Shown here: piece by piece, positions 1 through 5,352 of the stretch
Numbering within the stretch: position 1 is the first letter of the stretch
How the letters are laid out: each line of letters starts with the position of its first letter
NCBI GenBank assembly: GCA_003240795.1
Contig: QFNK01000082.1
Span: 1-7,672 of the forward strand
Reading direction: 5' to 3'
DNA from: Micavibrio aeruginosavorus
Lineage (GTDB): Bacteria; Pseudomonadota; Alphaproteobacteria; Micavibrionales; Micavibrionaceae
DNA length: 7,672 nt
Program-made: the position numbers and the translations under genes
The notes under the pieces: model-generated
What the model saw: the letters and a program-made list of their open reading frames with translations, nothing else
Databases searched by the model: none
Told to the model about the DNA's origin: nothing

Positions 1-187
1 GGTTCGAAGCGCCGATCGTGATGATGTTGCCCGGTTCATCTCCCTTTAGCACTTCGCCTTTATAGGAATTACCTTTCAAATGCTCCTGTTTTGAACCCGG
101 GCCGATTTCTTCCGGAGGCCCGCAGCTTGCCAGTGCAAACACAAGAGAGGGGGTGGCTAGTAAGGCGGTTATTTTGGAATTGCTCAT
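1..187 (-). CDS. Putative lipoprotein, N-terminal part (runs off left edge)
   Basis: The frame is open from an ATG at 187 to the window edge, giving 62 complete codons. A GGGAG ribosome site sits 5 nt upstream of the ATG. The first 22 residues form a type II signal peptide: short N-region with one Lys (residue 5), a hydrophobic stretch of about residues 7-20, and a lipobox L-A-S-C with Cys22 as the lipidation site. Gly-Pro-Pro-Glu-Glu follows, so the lack of Asp at +2 suggests outer-membrane sorting in the usual Lol rules (inference). Residues 23-62 are hydrophilic and Gly/Lys/Glu-rich, ending in a small hydrophobic patch (NIITIGA). I do not recognise a domain, and most of the protein lies outside the window. 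The gene is transcribed divergently from the HNH gene. Confidence 0.75.
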   Translation of the reverse strand, partial: MSNSKITALLATPSLVFALASCGPPEEIGPGSKQEHLKGNSYKGEVLKGDEPGNIITIGASN

Positions 188-319
188 ATACACTCCCTTT
201 TTAAGATTTTTGTATCCGTGTTTTATGAAAATAAAATGATTTTGTCTATAAAAATCGTATTTAAGAAAAGGTATGCAATGCCAAAATGCAAAAACAACAA
301 CATATTCAGGGTGTTTTAT

Positions 320-361
320 GCCTTTGCTGCACTGTTACTAAAGCAGGCGCAGCAATAAGGC
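320..361. repeat. Imperfect inverted repeat in intergenic region
   Basis: GCCT plus TTGCTGC (320-330) can pair with GCAGCAA plus AGGC (349-355 and 358-361), with a 2-nt bulge (356-357) and an 18-nt loop. There is no U-run after it on either strand, so it is not a typical intrinsic terminator. It may be chance, a protein-binding site or part of a small RNA. Confidence 0.35.
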
Positions 362-367
362 ATGCGC

Positions 368-385
368 TGTAACATATTGTAACAT
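368..385. promoter_or_regulatory. Direct repeat TGTAACAT x2, possible regulator site
   Basis: Two exact copies of TGTAACAT start at 368 and 378, a 10-bp period, so both would face the same side of the helix. The inverse core (TGTTAC) also occurs at 333-338. Tandem direct repeats are typical of OmpR/PhoB-type response-regulator sites. The PhoB box uses an 11-bp period, so the match to that family is only general. Confidence 0.3.
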
Positions 386-495
386 TGCACGAATTAACCG
401 TTATCCAGAGGGGCTATCGCGGCGCATCATTTGGCCGTCGATAACAGTTGGTAGAAGGCGAGTTTTAAGGCAAAATGTAAGTATAAATGTTGCGC

Positions 496-555
496 GAGGC
501 CTTCATACTGATCCTCACCTTCCGGCCACTGAAGGCCTCCCCCGGAGCCACCGGG
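496..555 (+). promoter_or_regulatory. Two leader hairpins upstream of the HNH gene
   Basis: GAGGCCTTCA (496-505) and TGAAGGCCTC (530-539) form a perfect 10-bp stem with a 24-nt loop. Right after it CCCGG (541-545) pairs with CCGGG (551-555) around a 5-nt loop. The second hairpin ends 7 nt before the AGAAGGAG ribosome site. The 3' arm of the first stem has rival partners: CCTTC (518-522) with GAAGG (531-535), or GGCC (524-527) with GGCC (534-537). Mutually exclusive folds are therefore possible. No U-run follows, so this is not a plain terminator. Confidence 0.45.
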
Positions 556-562
556 CTATGAC

Positions 563-570
563 AGAAGGAG
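563..570 (+). promoter_or_regulatory. Ribosome binding site that sets the HNH start
   Basis: AGAAGGAG lies 5 nt before the ATG at 576. An upstream in-frame ATG at 558 would put this site inside the coding sequence, and the ATG at 585 would be 14 nt away, so 576 is the best start. Confidence 0.75.
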
Positions 571-575
571 AATGT

Positions 576-1166
576 ATGGAAGCTATGAGAACGCTTGAAC
601 AATGTCCCGCTCTGGTCCTGAACGCTGATTTCAGACCGCTTAGCTATTACCCTTTGTCGGTATGGCCATGGCAGGAAGCGGTAAAGGCCTTGTTCCGCGA
701 CAGCGTAACGGTCCTGTCTGAATATGACCGCGTTGTCCGTTCTCCCGGTTTAGAGTTAAAGCTTCCAAGCGTTCTGGCACTGAAGGAATATGTGCGGGCC
801 GACAGAAAACCCGCCTTTACGAGATTTAACGTTTTTCTGCGCGACGAATGGCATTGCCAGTATTGCGGCGAGCCGTTCCGGACGAATGATCTGACTTTCG
901 ATCATGTGATACCGAGGTCGCGCGGAGGCAAGACATCCTGGACGAATATCGTCACGGCATGCCGCTGCTGCAACACGATAAAGGGGCACAAGCTTCCCCG
1001 TGATTGCGGAATGTTCCCGATAACGGAACCGGTGCAGCCGGACATCTTCGAACTCCAGGAAAAAGGACGGAAGTTTCCACCGAACTTTCTGCACAAAAGC
1101 TGGGGGGACTTTCTTTACTGGGATAGCGAACTTGAATCGGAAGAAGGAGGAGCGCGGTTTCAGTAA
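576..1166 (+). CDS. HNH endonuclease family protein
   Basis: This 196-residue protein belongs to the HNH nuclease family. It has the N-terminal block VLNADFRPLSYYPLS (residues 14-28) and the FTRFNVFLRD block (81-90) that mark a subfamily conserved as a single chromosomal gene in many alphaproteobacteria and other bacteria. The HNH core runs from about 92 to 139: CxxC at Cys94/Cys97, Asp109-His110 in the DHVIPRSRGG strand with His110 as the likely general base, Asn124, then Cys129/Cys132 and Asn133. The four Cys should bind structural zinc and the His/Asn set a catalytic metal. All key residues are present, so it is probably active. The cellular role of this subfamily is not established as far as I know. 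Nothing nearby suggests a restriction system or homing element. It is followed after 38 bp by a small membrane protein gene with a strong ribosome site, so co-transcription is possible. Confidence 0.9.
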   Translation: MEAMRTLEQCPALVLNADFRPLSYYPLSVWPWQEAVKALFRDSVTVLSEYDRVVRSPGLELKLPSVLALKEYVRADRKPAFTRFNVFLRDEWHCQYCGEPFRTNDLTFDHVIPRSRGGKTSWTNIVTACRCCNTIKGHKLPRDCGMFPITEPVQPDIFELQEKGRKFPPNFLHKSWGDFLYWDSELESEEGGARFQ

Positions 1167-1204
1167 TCTAAAACCAAAAACAGAGTTGAACAAGGAGGTA
1201 CACT

Positions 1205-1555
1205 ATGTTTGGTAAGATGCTTGATGTTAGTCACCACAGAACGACCACGGAAGCCGTTGGATTCTATTTCATCGCTTTGACATTGATGGTCGGTATATCG
1301 ACAACGCTGGTTCATTTCCTGGGACTGGTCGGCGTGGTTGAAACAACCGGCACATTCTTTAGCGGCAGTGAAGTCTACACGCTGATCGGAACGGTCATCG
1401 TCCTCATGATCGGCGGGTTGATCCTGACGAGCCGGAGTTTGACGAGCGACATCTTCTCCGTCCTCGTGGTCGCGGTCGGTGTTTACCTGTCCTACACGTC
1501 AAACGTGATGGTCGGTCTGATCCCGATAGCGCTGCTGACGACGCTTAAAAAATAA
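1205..1555 (+). CDS. Small membrane protein, unknown function
   Basis: This 116-residue hydrophobic protein has a near-perfect ribosome site, AAGGAGGT (1192-1199), 5 nt before the ATG. A short polar N-terminus with His10, His11 and Arg12 leads into membrane segments at about 17-45 (probably one long helix or two short ones), 57-76 and 82-97, with a last hydrophobic stretch at 98-114 ending in Lys-Lys. There is no signal peptide cleavage motif and no cysteine. I do not recognise a family. Its first 30 residues match the 40-codon ORF at 1927-2049 without gaps, sharing E-x-V-G-F-Y, so the two are probably paralogues. It lies 38 bp after the HNH gene and is closed by a strong terminator 30 bp downstream. 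The strong ribosome site suggests efficient translation. Confidence 0.85.
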   Translation: MFGKMLDVSHHRTTTEAVGFYFIALTLMVGISTTLVHFLGLVGVVETTGTFFSGSEVYTLIGTVIVLMIGGLILTSRSLTSDIFSVLVVAVGVYLSYTSNVMVGLIPIALLTTLKK

Positions 1556-1585
1556 AGACTAAGGACACTCAGAATGTGAATAAGG

Positions 1586-1617
1586 CCGGGCGGATCATTC
1601 CGCCCGGTTTTTCTTTA
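1586..1617 (+). terminator. Intrinsic terminator after the small membrane protein gene
   Basis: A 9-bp GC-rich stem, CCGGGCGGA (1586-1594) with TCCGCCCGG (1599-1607), has a 4-nt loop and is followed by TTTTTCTTT. It closes the HNH/small membrane protein unit. Confidence 0.9.
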
Positions 1618-1670
1618 CTTGCATGCGTTTGGGGCGTAGCCTTGTCACAACTTTAAGCGTAGGAGTGGAC

Positions 1671-1802
1671 ATGAACCTAAAAGATATATTTTCCGAACAG
1701 GCGCTTAGCCGCGCTGGTTTAAAACGCGAAGGTTGGGGAGGGGTTATACCCCCGAAAGGGCCGGGCGGCGGTGGCGGCGCTCCTGCTGTAGCACTTCAAT
1801 AG
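1671..1802 (+). CDS. Small Gly-rich ORF, 43 residues
   Basis: An ATG at 1671 follows AGGAG (1661-1665) at 5 nt spacing and opens a 43-codon frame ending TAG. The N-terminal half is amphipathic and charged (MNLKDIFSEQALSRAGLKRE). The C-terminal half is Gly/Pro-rich with a run of five glycines after Lys-Gly-Pro, then APAVALQ. There is no Cys, signal peptide or membrane segment. The case for a real gene is its position: a terminator ends about 54 bp before the start, and another begins 10 bp after the stop. The transcript would therefore be a dedicated short unit. I found no convincing promoter in 1618-1660. I do not recognise a family. It could be a short regulatory or secreted peptide, a peptide precursor, or a small RNA that contains a chance ORF. 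Confidence 0.5.
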   Translation: MNLKDIFSEQALSRAGLKREGWGGVIPPKGPGGGGGAPAVALQ

Positions 1803-1812
1803 ACATTTTATG

Positions 1813-1842
1813 GGGCGAGAATTTTTTCTCGCCCTTAATTTT
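1813..1842 (+). terminator. Intrinsic terminator after the 43-codon ORF
   Basis: A perfect 9-bp stem, GGGCGAGAA (1813-1821) with TTCTCGCCC (1826-1834), has a TTTT loop and is followed by TTAATTTT. Orientation is plus. The minus strand lacks a U-run after the stem. Confidence 0.85.
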
Positions 1843-1865
1843 ATGGCTGAAACCCGCAGAAATCC

Positions 1866-1906
1866 TTGACTTTTGGCATGGCGAACGGCTATTGGTTTGC
1901 GATAAT
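1866..1906 (+). promoter_or_regulatory. Candidate promoter for the 40-codon ORF
   Basis: TTGACT (1866-1871) is a good -35 hexamer, but at 18 bp it faces only TATTGG (1890-1895). Further on, TGC-GATAAT (1898-1906) reads as an extended -10. A promoter is expected here because a terminator ends at about 1842. Which hexamers are used is uncertain. Confidence 0.35.
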
Positions 1907-1926
1907 TCAATCGCAAGGGTGCCGCT

Positions 1927-2049
1927 ATGTTCAAAGATTTGTTCGATTTTAAAAAACAACGCACGTTGAAAGAGTCCGTTGGATTCTATCTGTTCTACGC
2001 CTGTCTCGCGCTGGGCGTGCAGGGCTTCGCGCTTATGCTCGGCGCATAG
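1927..2049 (+). CDS. Short membrane protein, paralogue of the 1205-1555 N-terminus
   Basis: This 40-residue ORF starts at an ATG with AAGGGT (1915-1920) 6 nt upstream. Its sequence, MFKDLFDFKKQRTLKESVGFY followed by one hydrophobic helix (about 21-38), aligns without gaps to the first 40 residues of the 1205-1555 protein. About 12 positions are identical, including M-F, Asp7, Arg12-Thr13, Glu16, V-G-F-Y at 18-21, Leu27 and Gly30. It ends after a single helix where the relative goes on for three more. It is thus either a stand-alone one-helix protein or a 3'-truncated copy. Its last 17 bp overlap the 3' end of dsbB on the opposite strand, which supports truncation by a past rearrangement but does not prove it. 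The conserved frame and clean start favour a translated gene. Confidence 0.6.
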   Translation: MFKDLFDFKKQRTLKESVGFYLFYACLALGVQGFALMLGA

Positions 2050-2545
2050 CCGTCCACAGGGCGAAGACAGCCAGCAGCGCACAGAAGAAAACATTGTAAT
2101 TCGCCATGGACAGGCCGATCACCGGATCCGTCCAGGGAATTTCATCGCACCGCGCGAGCGGCGCGGCTTCTATCTGTGCCAGAACATCGGAAATACTGCC
2201 TTCAAAGGACGGAATGGTGCAGCCTTCGAGGAAGGACGGCCACCATTTGCGCTCGACCCCCGTGTGGTAGGACGCAAACACCGCGTTGACGGCAAAGGCG
2301 ACGGCGCTGAGCCCAAGAAAGATGCGCGGCGCCGACGGCGACTTCCCGCTCATTGCAATTCCAAGAAGGCCGAACAGCACGACAAGCGCGTAAGGCGCAC
2401 GCTGGTACAGGCACAGCTCGCACGGATGAAGGCCGTAGGCATACTGGCTGACATAAGCGATGGCGAGCGCGGCGGCGGAAAATCCGGCCACGAAGATAAG
2501 GGCGCAGCGGCGGTCGGAGACTATGTTTTGCAGACAATTTTTCAT
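2033..2545 (-). CDS. dsbB: Disulfide bond formation protein B (DsbB family)
   Basis: This 170-residue inner-membrane protein is of the family that reoxidises periplasmic DsbA-type thiol oxidases by passing electrons to quinone. Four membrane helices are expected at about 14-34, 47-66, 72-92 and 143-165. The first periplasmic loop has the redox pair CELC (Cys42/Cys45), followed by the typical YQRAPY. The second loop carries Y-H-T-G-V-E-x-K-W-W (93-102) and the other redox pair, Cys109 and Cys133. All four functional cysteines are therefore present. The start at 2545 was chosen because it lies 26 bp after the exoD stop and places the first helix correctly. The upstream extension overlaps exoD and looks non-coding. 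The ribosome site is weak, so translation may be coupled to exoD. No dsbA is in the window. The 3' end overlaps the convergent 40-codon ORF by 17 bp. Confidence 0.9.
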   Translation of the reverse strand: MKNCLQNIVSDRRCALIFVAGFSAAALAIAYVSQYAYGLHPCELCLYQRAPYALVVLFGLLGIAMSGKSPSAPRIFLGLSAVAFAVNAVFASYHTGVERKWWPSFLEGCTIPSFEGSISDVLAQIEAAPLARCDEIPWTDPVIGLSMANYNVFFCALLAVFALWTAMRRA

Positions 2546-2571
2546 GGTGAAAACTATACGCCTATTTGTGT

Positions 2572-3210
2572 TTATTGGAAGGCCGTCATGACGGCGGGGA
2601 TCATCATTTCCAGACCTTTCGCGCCCAGATAGAAAAACGCGGCGAACCAGGCGAGCGACCACAGCGTGCCGACAATCATCCCGATCAGCACGGCGAGGCC
2701 GTCACGCACCAGAACGCCGACGGACATCAGGATAACGCCGATCGCGGGAACCGTGTTTGTCAGCGGCAGCGGCATGATGATACAGGCGACCATGAGCGTG
2801 CCGGTGATGCCGATAAGATAAGAAAAGATGCCTTGTGTCATATGGGCATAACGCGGTTTCGCGATCGTCTCGAGCTTTGCCGTCCATTTGAAAGCGTGGT
2901 CCATGAACGCCTCGAAAATATCCTTGCGGACGACCTTGCGGCGGATGATGTCCGGCATCCAGAGCGTGTGGAAGCCAAGCGCCTGCTGGAGCGTCAGGAG
3001 CCCCATCGGCAGGCAGACCAGGCTTTTCAGGCCGAACGTCGGAATAGGGATAATGCAGAAAAGCCCCATCAGCAGCAGGAAAAAGCCGAACCCACGCTCG
3101 TGAAAGCCCTCCAGTATGTCGGACATCCGCACATCCTGGCCCTCGAAGCGGTTTTTCAGCTCCGTCAAAAGGTCGGAGAGGGCGCGGGGCGTTTCGTGCG
3201 AATTTTCCAT
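2572..3210 (-). CDS. exoD: Exopolysaccharide synthesis protein ExoD family
   Basis: This 212-residue integral membrane protein matches the ExoD family. It has an N-terminal cytoplasmic helix region (LSDLLTEL, then the VRMSDILEGFHERGFG block at about 27-42), a first hydrophobic segment with FFLLLMGLFCIIPIP (43-57), a second ending in LPMGLLTLQQALG, a polar middle with many Arg/Lys, and three closely spaced hydrophobic segments from about 125 to 205. ExoD was named from a Rhizobium mutant affected in exopolysaccharide and alkali tolerance. The biochemical function is still not established, so the name is a family label only. It is first in a two-gene unit with dsbB (26-bp gap). The ribosome site before the ATG at 3210 is poor. 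The start lies 54 bp from the divergent tRNA-Leu gene, so both promoters must fit in that space or overlap. Confidence 0.85.
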   Translation of the reverse strand: MENSHETPRALSDLLTELKNRFEGQDVRMSDILEGFHERGFGFFLLLMGLFCIIPIPTFGLKSLVCLPMGLLTLQQALGFHTLWMPDIIRRKVVRKDIFEAFMDHAFKWTAKLETIAKPRYAHMTQGIFSYLIGITGTLMVACIIMPLPLTNTVPAIGVILMSVGVLVRDGLAVLIGMIVGTLWSLAWFAAFFYLGAKGLEMMIPAVMTAFQ

Positions 3211-3264
3211 GGATTTTTAAATGCCTATCGTGTATTTGAATTGCTGACCAGCCATTCTTATAAC

Positions 3265-3349
3265 GCGGGTGTGGTGAAATTGGTAGACGCGCCAGACTCA
3301 AAATCTGGTTCCGCAAGGAGTGTCGGTTCGATTCCGACCACCCGCACCA
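3265..3349 (+). tRNA. tRNA-Leu (anticodon CAA)
   Basis: This 85-nt class II tRNA has a 7-bp acceptor stem, GCGGGTG (3265-3271) with CACCCGC (3339-3345), discriminator A3346 and an encoded CCA (3347-3349). The anticodon stem is CCAGA/TCTGG with loop CTCAAAA, which puts the anticodon CAA at 3299-3301 and reads UUG. The T arm is GTCGG-TTCGATT-CCGAC. A long variable arm with TCC-GCAA-GGA, typical of Leu, Ser and Tyr tRNAs, together with the discriminator A and the CAA anticodon, identifies leucine. No terminator hairpin follows directly, only a T6 run at 3367-3372. Confidence 0.97.
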
Positions 3350-3403
3350 TAAAACTCCGGTAAATATTTTTTAAAATTCCGCGAAGGGTTATACCTTCAC
3401 GCG

Positions 3404-3435
3404 CGTATGAATGTCGTAACAACCTTCATACGGAG
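3404..3435 (+). promoter_or_regulatory. Hairpin touching the ribosome site of the surface protein gene
   Basis: CGTATGAA (3404-3411) pairs with TTCATACG (3425-3432) in a perfect 8-bp stem with a 13-nt loop. The last base of the stem is the first G of the GGAG ribosome site (3432-3435), which lies 5 nt before the ATG at 3441. Such a hairpin could affect ribosome access or mRNA stability. No function is shown. Confidence 0.4.
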
Positions 3436-3440
3436 CAAAA

Positions 3441-3917
3441 ATGCGTCTCTTATTTACAAAAATTCTGGCCTTCGGAAGCACTGTCGCCGCCTTCATGTTC
3501 GTCGGTGCCGGAGAGGCGCGCGCAGATTATTGCCGCGAATATACGCGCACCGTCTATATCGGCAGCAACGTGCAGGAAGCATACGGCAATGCCTGTCTCC
3601 AGCCGGACGGAAGCTGGATGATCGTCGGCGAAGGGCCGATGCACGCCATTCCGGATAATGCCAGTAACGTGAATTACGTGATCCGCGACGATAACCGCAC
3701 CTATGTGCCGTCGCGCGTCGTTTATTACGACCAGCCACAGATCCGTGTTTACAAATCGCGCCCCGCACCGATTTTTGTGTGGAACCAGCGCGGCCATTAT
3801 CACGGCAAGAAATACGTCAGCTATAACAAACCGCGTCATTACGATCGTCATGACAGGCACGATCACCGCGGCGGAAGATGGGACCGTGATGACCGCCGCG
3901 GCCACGGACACAGATAG
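3441..3917 (+). CDS. Secreted surface-antigen-like protein with His/Arg/Asp-rich tail
   Basis: This 158-residue protein has a Sec signal peptide (Arg2, Lys7, hydrophobic core about 8-23) with probable cleavage after E-A-R-A at residue 28. The mature part opens with DYCREYTRTVYIG-x-x-x-Q-E-A-Y-G-N-A-C-L-Q-P-D-G-S-W (29-59). This closely resembles the C-terminal module of 17-kDa surface antigen/RT0821-type proteins, and Cys31 and Cys52 may form a disulfide. The usual glycine-zipper membrane segment of those proteins is absent. A Tyr/Val/Arg-rich middle follows, then a low-complexity tail from about 115 to 158 with eight His and many Arg and Asp. The tail could bind metal ions or anionic surfaces, but that is inference. 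The protein should be periplasmic or cell-surface attached. It may be co-transcribed with the tRNA 91 bp upstream, since no clear promoter is visible. A terminator follows. Confidence 0.85.
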   Translation: MRLLFTKILAFGSTVAAFMFVGAGEARADYCREYTRTVYIGSNVQEAYGNACLQPDGSWMIVGEGPMHAIPDNASNVNYVIRDDNRTYVPSRVVYYDQPQIRVYKSRPAPIFVWNQRGHYHGKKYVSYNKPRHYDRHDRHDHRGGRWDRDDRRGHGHR

Positions 3918-3950
3918 TCGCTGTGTAGCCTTTATATGTTTCCTCATGGC

Positions 3951-3980
3951 AAAACCCCGCTTTTTACAGCGGGGTTTTGT
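3951..3980. terminator. Bidirectional terminator, surface protein / amt
   Basis: AAAACCCCGCT (3951-3961) pairs with AGCGGGGTTTT (3968-3978) in an 11-bp stem with a 6-nt loop. T-runs are present on both strands, so it can stop both convergent genes: the surface protein gene (stop at 3917) and amt (stop at 4004). Confidence 0.9.
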
Positions 3981-4003
3981 TCCGTTGGAGGGAGGAAGGA
4001 AGC

Positions 4004-5284
4004 TCAGCCTGCGGTGCTGGTCTTTTTCTGTGTGGAAATCGGAACGAGCGGCGGGCGTTTCACAACAAAGGCGCGCTCACCATGTTGTGTGATATCCAGC
4101 CCCGACTCCTCGTCCTGCGCGCTGACGCGCACCGGCATGATCTTGCCGACGAGAAAGAAAATGAAGGCCGTCATCATGATGGTGTAGGACACAACGGCCA
4201 GCGCGCCGACGATATTGGCAATCATCAGATCGCTGCCGCCGTATAGCAGTCCGTCCGCACCAGCGGGATTGACATCCGTTGTTGCGAATACGGCGGTCAG
4301 GATCGTCCCGATCGTTCCGCCCACGCCGTGACAGGCGAACACATCGACGGTGTCATCGGTTTTCAGTTTCTGCTTCACAATGCGGCAGGCATAGTTGCAT
4401 GCAACGGCCGTGATCCCGCCGATGGCAAGCGCGGCCTGCACCGTGACGAAACCGGCGGCGGGCGTAATCGCGACGAGTCCGGCGACAACCCCGACCATCG
4501 CGCCGACCGCGGACGGCTTGCCCGATAACACCCAGTCCATCAGCATCCAGACCGTCATGGTCGTGGCGGCGGCGAAGAAAGTGGTCGCGGCCGCTTGCCC
4601 GGCTAGCCCGTTGGCGGCGAGGGCGGAGCCCGCGTTGAATCCAAACCAGCCGAACCAGAGCATCGTGCCGCCGAGCATCACGAGCAGGACGGAGAAGGAA
4701 TTGTTGTCTTCGGGTTTGAATCCCGCGCGGTTGCCGAGCATGAGCGCCGCGATCAACGCTGCATAGCCGGAGGTCATGTGCACGACAAGCCCGCCCGCGA
4801 AATCAAGGCCGCCCATCTCGGCGATCCATCCGCCCGGGCCCCAGACCCAGTGCGCGACGGGCACATAAACGATCAGCGACCATGCCGCCATAATGACCAG
4901 CCATGCCTTGAACCGTACGCGTTCCGCAACGGCGCCGGTGATCAGGGCAGGGGTGATGATGGCGAAGGTGCACTGGAAAAGCATGAACAGCACGTGCGGT
5001 ATCGTCGTGCCGTATGTGTCGTCCGGCTCCATCCCGACATCTTTCAGGAATAGGTGGTCGATGCCGCCGATGAAGCCGAAGGTGTCACTCTTGGTGAAAA
5101 CAAGGGAATAACCACAAACGGCCCAGAGCAGGCCGACCACGCCGAGGCAGGCAAAGGATTGAAATTTTGTGGAAACGACCGACTTCGCCGGCACCATCCC
5201 GCCATAGAAAAACGCGACGCCCGGCGTCATTAAAAGAACCAGCGCGCATGCGACGAGCATCCAGGCTATATCGGCACCAATCAT
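4004..5284 (-). CDS. amt: Ammonium transporter (Amt/AmtB)
   Basis: This 426-residue inner-membrane channel takes up ammonium and has about 11 expected membrane helices. Key residues of the E. coli AmtB pore are found at almost the same numbers: Phe107 (gate), Trp148 (periplasmic recruitment site), Asp161 in LDFAGG, pore histidines His169 (VVHMTSG) and His319 (ACHGVGG), and Phe216 in FGWFGFNAG. The family signature spans about 161-185. Unlike E. coli AmtB it begins directly with the first helix (ADIAWMLVACAL) and has no cleavable signal peptide. The C-terminal cytoplasmic tail after about residue 385 is the region where GlnK-type PII proteins normally dock. No glnK gene adjoins it, so it is a solitary amt here. 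AGAAGG lies 8 nt before the ATG, and a good promoter is at 5325-5352. I saw no sigma-54 type site. Confidence 0.96.
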   Translation of the reverse strand: MIGADIAWMLVACALVLLMTPGVAFFYGGMVPAKSVVSTKFQSFACLGVVGLLWAVCGYSLVFTKSDTFGFIGGIDHLFLKDVGMEPDDTYGTTIPHVLFMLFQCTFAIITPALITGAVAERVRFKAWLVIMAAWSLIVYVPVAHWVWGPGGWIAEMGGLDFAGGLVVHMTSGYAALIAALMLGNRAGFKPEDNNSFSVLLVMLGGTMLWFGWFGFNAGSALAANGLAGQAAATTFFAAATTMTVWMLMDWVLSGKPSAVGAMVGVVAGLVAITPAAGFVTVQAALAIGGITAVACNYACRIVKQKLKTDDTVDVFACHGVGGTIGTILTAVFATTDVNPAGADGLLYGGSDLMIANIVGALAVVSYTIMMTAFIFFLVGKIMPVRVSAQDEESGLDITQHGERAFVVKRPPLVPISTQKKTSTAG

Positions 5285-5324
5285 ACAAAAGACCTTCTCG
5301 AATTGAAAAACAGTGATGCGTTAA

Positions 5325-5352
5325 ATAATATTCAGACATGCATTTTTTGCAA
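5325..5352 (-). promoter_or_regulatory. Probable amt promoter
   Basis: On the minus strand TTGCAA (5352-5347) and TATTAT (5330-5325) are separated by 16 bp, a good sigma-70-like pair. The predicted transcript start is about 35 nt before the amt ATG. Confidence 0.55.

Larger units (their letters stand above)
188..575. other. Divergent intergenic region, lipoprotein gene / HNH gene
   Basis: No convincing gene is seen here. The lipoprotein-proximal half (about 190-310) is AT-rich and should hold the minus-strand promoter, but no -35/-10 pair stands out. The middle has an imperfect inverted repeat (320-330 against 349-361, with a 2-nt bulge) and an 8-bp direct repeat TGTAACAT at 368-375 and 378-385. 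The HNH-proximal part holds a TATAAA (482-487) without a good -35, then two hairpins (496-539 and 541-555) in what is probably the HNH mRNA leader. Confidence 0.6.

Noticed and set aside
576..1166. HNH gene as part of a homing intron or restriction system
   Set aside because: No intron structure, methyltransferase or mobile element is nearby, and this HNH subfamily is usually a stand-alone chromosomal gene.
1979..2632. 217-codon open frame on the plus strand opposite dsbB
   Set aside because: Its composition is that of an antisense shadow, and dsbB on the other strand has all four redox cysteines and the expected helices.
3236..3264. TTGAAT-17-TATAAC as promoter of tRNA-Leu
   Set aside because: The hexamers and spacing are good, but the -10 ends one base before the mature tRNA, so transcription would start inside the acceptor stem.
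2566..3363. 265-codon open frame on the plus strand opposite exoD
   Set aside because: It is antisense to a clear ExoD family protein, has low-complexity Arg/His/Gln/Glu composition typical of a shadow frame, and runs through the tRNA-Leu gene.
1741..3395. Exact 10-mer GGGTTATACC at 1741-1750 and 3386-3395
   Set aside because: Many shared 10-mers are expected by chance in a window this long, and the contexts differ (inside the 43-codon ORF and in a gene leader).
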